From Desulfomonile tiedjei (lineage in GTDB: Bacteria; Desulfobacterota; Desulfomonilia; Desulfomonilales; Desulfomonilaceae): DNA of 6,600 nucleotides. The stretch covers positions 1 through 6,600 of the forward strand of contig DYRE01000126.1 in assembly GCA_020718965.1 (NCBI GenBank), read 5' to 3'. The notes below the pieces were generated by a model. It did no database searches, had not been told where the DNA came from, and saw only the letters and a list, made by a program, of their open reading frames with translations. Shown piece after piece: positions 5,777 through 6,600 of the stretch. The stretch's first letter is position 1. Each line of letters starts with the position of its first letter. The position numbers and the translations under genes were made by a program.

Positions 5777-5851
5777 CGCTCGGGTTAAAAGAGACCATAA
5801 GTTACTTTAGTATTTTATATTAATAAGATGTATATTTAATCTCTAAATTAC

Positions 5852-5880
5852 TTGACATTTTATCAATAACCTACTATTAG
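5852..5880 (+). promoter_or_regulatory. Promoter of the rightward secreted-protein gene
   Basis: A perfect -35 hexamer TTGACA (5852-5857), a 17-base spacer and TATTAG (5875-5880, 4 of 6 matches) form a good sigma-70 type promoter. It stands back to back with the leftward promoter at 5748-5776. Transcription would start near 5887 and give a leader of about 95 bases. Confidence 0.6.
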
Positions 5881-5881
5881 T

Positions 5882-5940
5882 TTGGCTACTTTCAGCCAAT
5901 AGATGCTGGCGGTGGCTAGTAGGATGCGTCCAGAAAAGCC
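5882..5940 (+). promoter_or_regulatory. Hairpin-forming 5' leader region of the secreted-protein gene
   Basis: TTGGCT (5882-5887) pairs with AGCCAA (5894-5899) at the predicted transcript start. Further on, GGCT (5914-5917) and AGCC (5937-5940) enclose a small GGA/TCC hairpin with a TGCG loop (5922-5931). The leader is long enough for regulatory structure. I checked it by eye against the cyclic di-GMP-I (GEMM) riboswitch pattern and it does not match. Confidence 0.25.
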
Positions 5941-5981
5941 TATCGCGAAAATCCTTACGCCCCCGAGTGAGGAGGTTCCTT

Positions 5982-6600
5982 ATGTCCGGGAAGAATCATG
6001 TTGTTAGTTTTACGGTCATCGTTTCTTTGACTATGGCCATCGTTTTCATTGGAGCGGTTTCCGCCGACGCATACCGCATCTGCACTTTCAAAGGCACTGT
6101 CGTGGATAACGGATGGAGAACCATGACAGTAAAATCAAATGGCCAATGCGCCGAAGTGAATGTAGGGTGGCGCACAAAATATGTCCCCAACAGGCGTCCG
6201 TGCCTTGGCGAGGTCGTAGCGGTTGATTTCACGCTTGAGGATGGCTACATGAAAGCGACCAAGGTTGTCAGCCTGACTCCTACGCCGCCTTCAATGCAAT
6301 GCTTCCCGCCGGCGCCCCCCGCAAGCTCTGTTTGTCGGACAGTAGGAGAGAACGGAAGTTCCAGTAGTTCAACGCTGGATTCATGCGTTCCCCCCAAGCC
6401 GGTGTTTTCAACGAAACCTCCGGCCCATGTCACTGACCGCAATTGGTCGCCCGATAAAAAAGAGGTAGCGCCCAGAGATGTTTCACCCAGGCCGCCTTCA
6501 GCCAAGGCGCCTCCCAAAACGTCAAAAGCTGAACCTTCAGTAGTTTCCCCTCCCTCCAGGAAACCTGTGACCAAACAAGAGGTCCCTGCGGAGAAAAAGG
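5982..6600 (+). CDS. Secreted protein with short beta-rich domain and Pro/Lys/Ser-rich tail (incomplete, runs off the right edge)
   Basis: The ATG at 5982 follows GGAGG (5971-5975) by six bases. The frame stays open for 206 codons to the window end with no stop, so the C-terminus is missing. Residues 1-30 form a signal peptide with the hydrophobic core VIVSLTMAIVFIGAV and A-x-A cleavage options near 28-30. Residues 33-98 alternate hydrophobic and polar residues with glycine turns (GTVVDNG, TMTVKS, VNVGWRTKYVPNR, GEVVAVDF, MKATKVV), which suggests a small OB-like beta barrel. Cysteines at 34, 56 and 74 lie within it, and Cys107, Cys118 and one more near 134 follow. From about residue 100 on, the chain is rich in Pro, Lys, Ser, Ala and Val (for example PPSAKAPPKTSK), which looks disordered, like a periplasm- or wall-spanning linker to an unseen domain. 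I recognise no named family. Confidence 0.8.
   Translation, partial: MSGKNHVVSFTVIVSLTMAIVFIGAVSADAYRICTFKGTVVDNGWRTMTVKSNGQCAEVNVGWRTKYVPNRRPCLGEVVAVDFTLEDGYMKATKVVSLTPTPPSMQCFPPAPPASSVCRTVGENGSSSSSTLDSCVPPKPVFSTKPPAHVTDRNWSPDKKEVAPRDVSPRPPSAKAPPKTSKAEPSVVSPPSRKPVTKQEVPAEKK

Noticed and set aside
5882..5981. A cyclic di-GMP-I (GEMM) riboswitch in the leader
   Set aside because: A GACGCAAAGCC-like core is absent; only a loose resemblance (GATGCGTCC...AAAGCC) is seen.
6245..6574. Minus-strand open frame of 109 codons, rich in Gly/Glu/Leu
   Set aside because: It is the antisense of the Pro/Lys/Ser-rich tail of the plus-strand secreted-protein gene, which has a promoter, a Shine-Dalgarno and a signal peptide.

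Overview
The window looks like chromosomal DNA of an anaerobic, metabolically versatile bacterium, most plausibly a delta-proteobacterium (Desulfobacterota). This is an inference from mid-range base composition, two different CoA-ligase families side by side, and a selenocysteine-containing HesB-like protein. No rRNA, tRNA, CRISPR array or insertion sequence is visible.

Layout, left to right. At the left edge (1-150, minus) is what looks like a decayed gene whose best-preserved piece resembles the IGEAK nuclease-type core of DUF3782-like proteins. It is followed by a small secreted protein of unknown function (236-505, minus). A strong intrinsic terminator (597-627) ends a full-length class I adenylate-forming acyl-CoA synthetase (694-2283, minus). 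A 534-bp AT-rich divergent intergenic region with several repeats separates it from a PaaK/CapK-type CoA ligase with an unusual nucleotide-loop region (2818-4092, plus).

The most notable locus is 4176-4689 (minus). A 99-residue HesB/IscA-like protein is interrupted by an in-frame TGA at codon 31, exactly where A-type iron-sulphur proteins have their first conserved cysteine. A stem-loop with the features of a bacterial SECIS element lies just downstream. The TGA is therefore read here as selenocysteine, and the gene runs from 4689 to 4390 rather than starting at the internal ATG at 4584. An FmdB-type zinc-ribbon gene follows a few bases later, and a good sigma-70 type promoter with a palindromic spacer precedes the pair.

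Further right, a small helical protein (5369-5719, minus) is translationally coupled by an ATGA overlap to an exported thioredoxin/glutaredoxin-fold protein with a CPFC motif (4797-5372, minus). Back-to-back promoters at 5748-5776 and 5852-5880 drive this pair and a rightward gene for a secreted protein with a short beta-rich domain and a long proline/lysine/serine-rich tail (5982 to the window end, incomplete).

How the genes work together: the two CoA ligases may activate carboxylic acids (aromatic, fatty or carnitine-like) in a shared pathway. The HesB-like selenoprotein and the zinc-ribbon protein probably form a metal or sulphur handling unit. The helical/thioredoxin pair and the two secreted proteins belong to the cell envelope. 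These links are inferred from gene order only.
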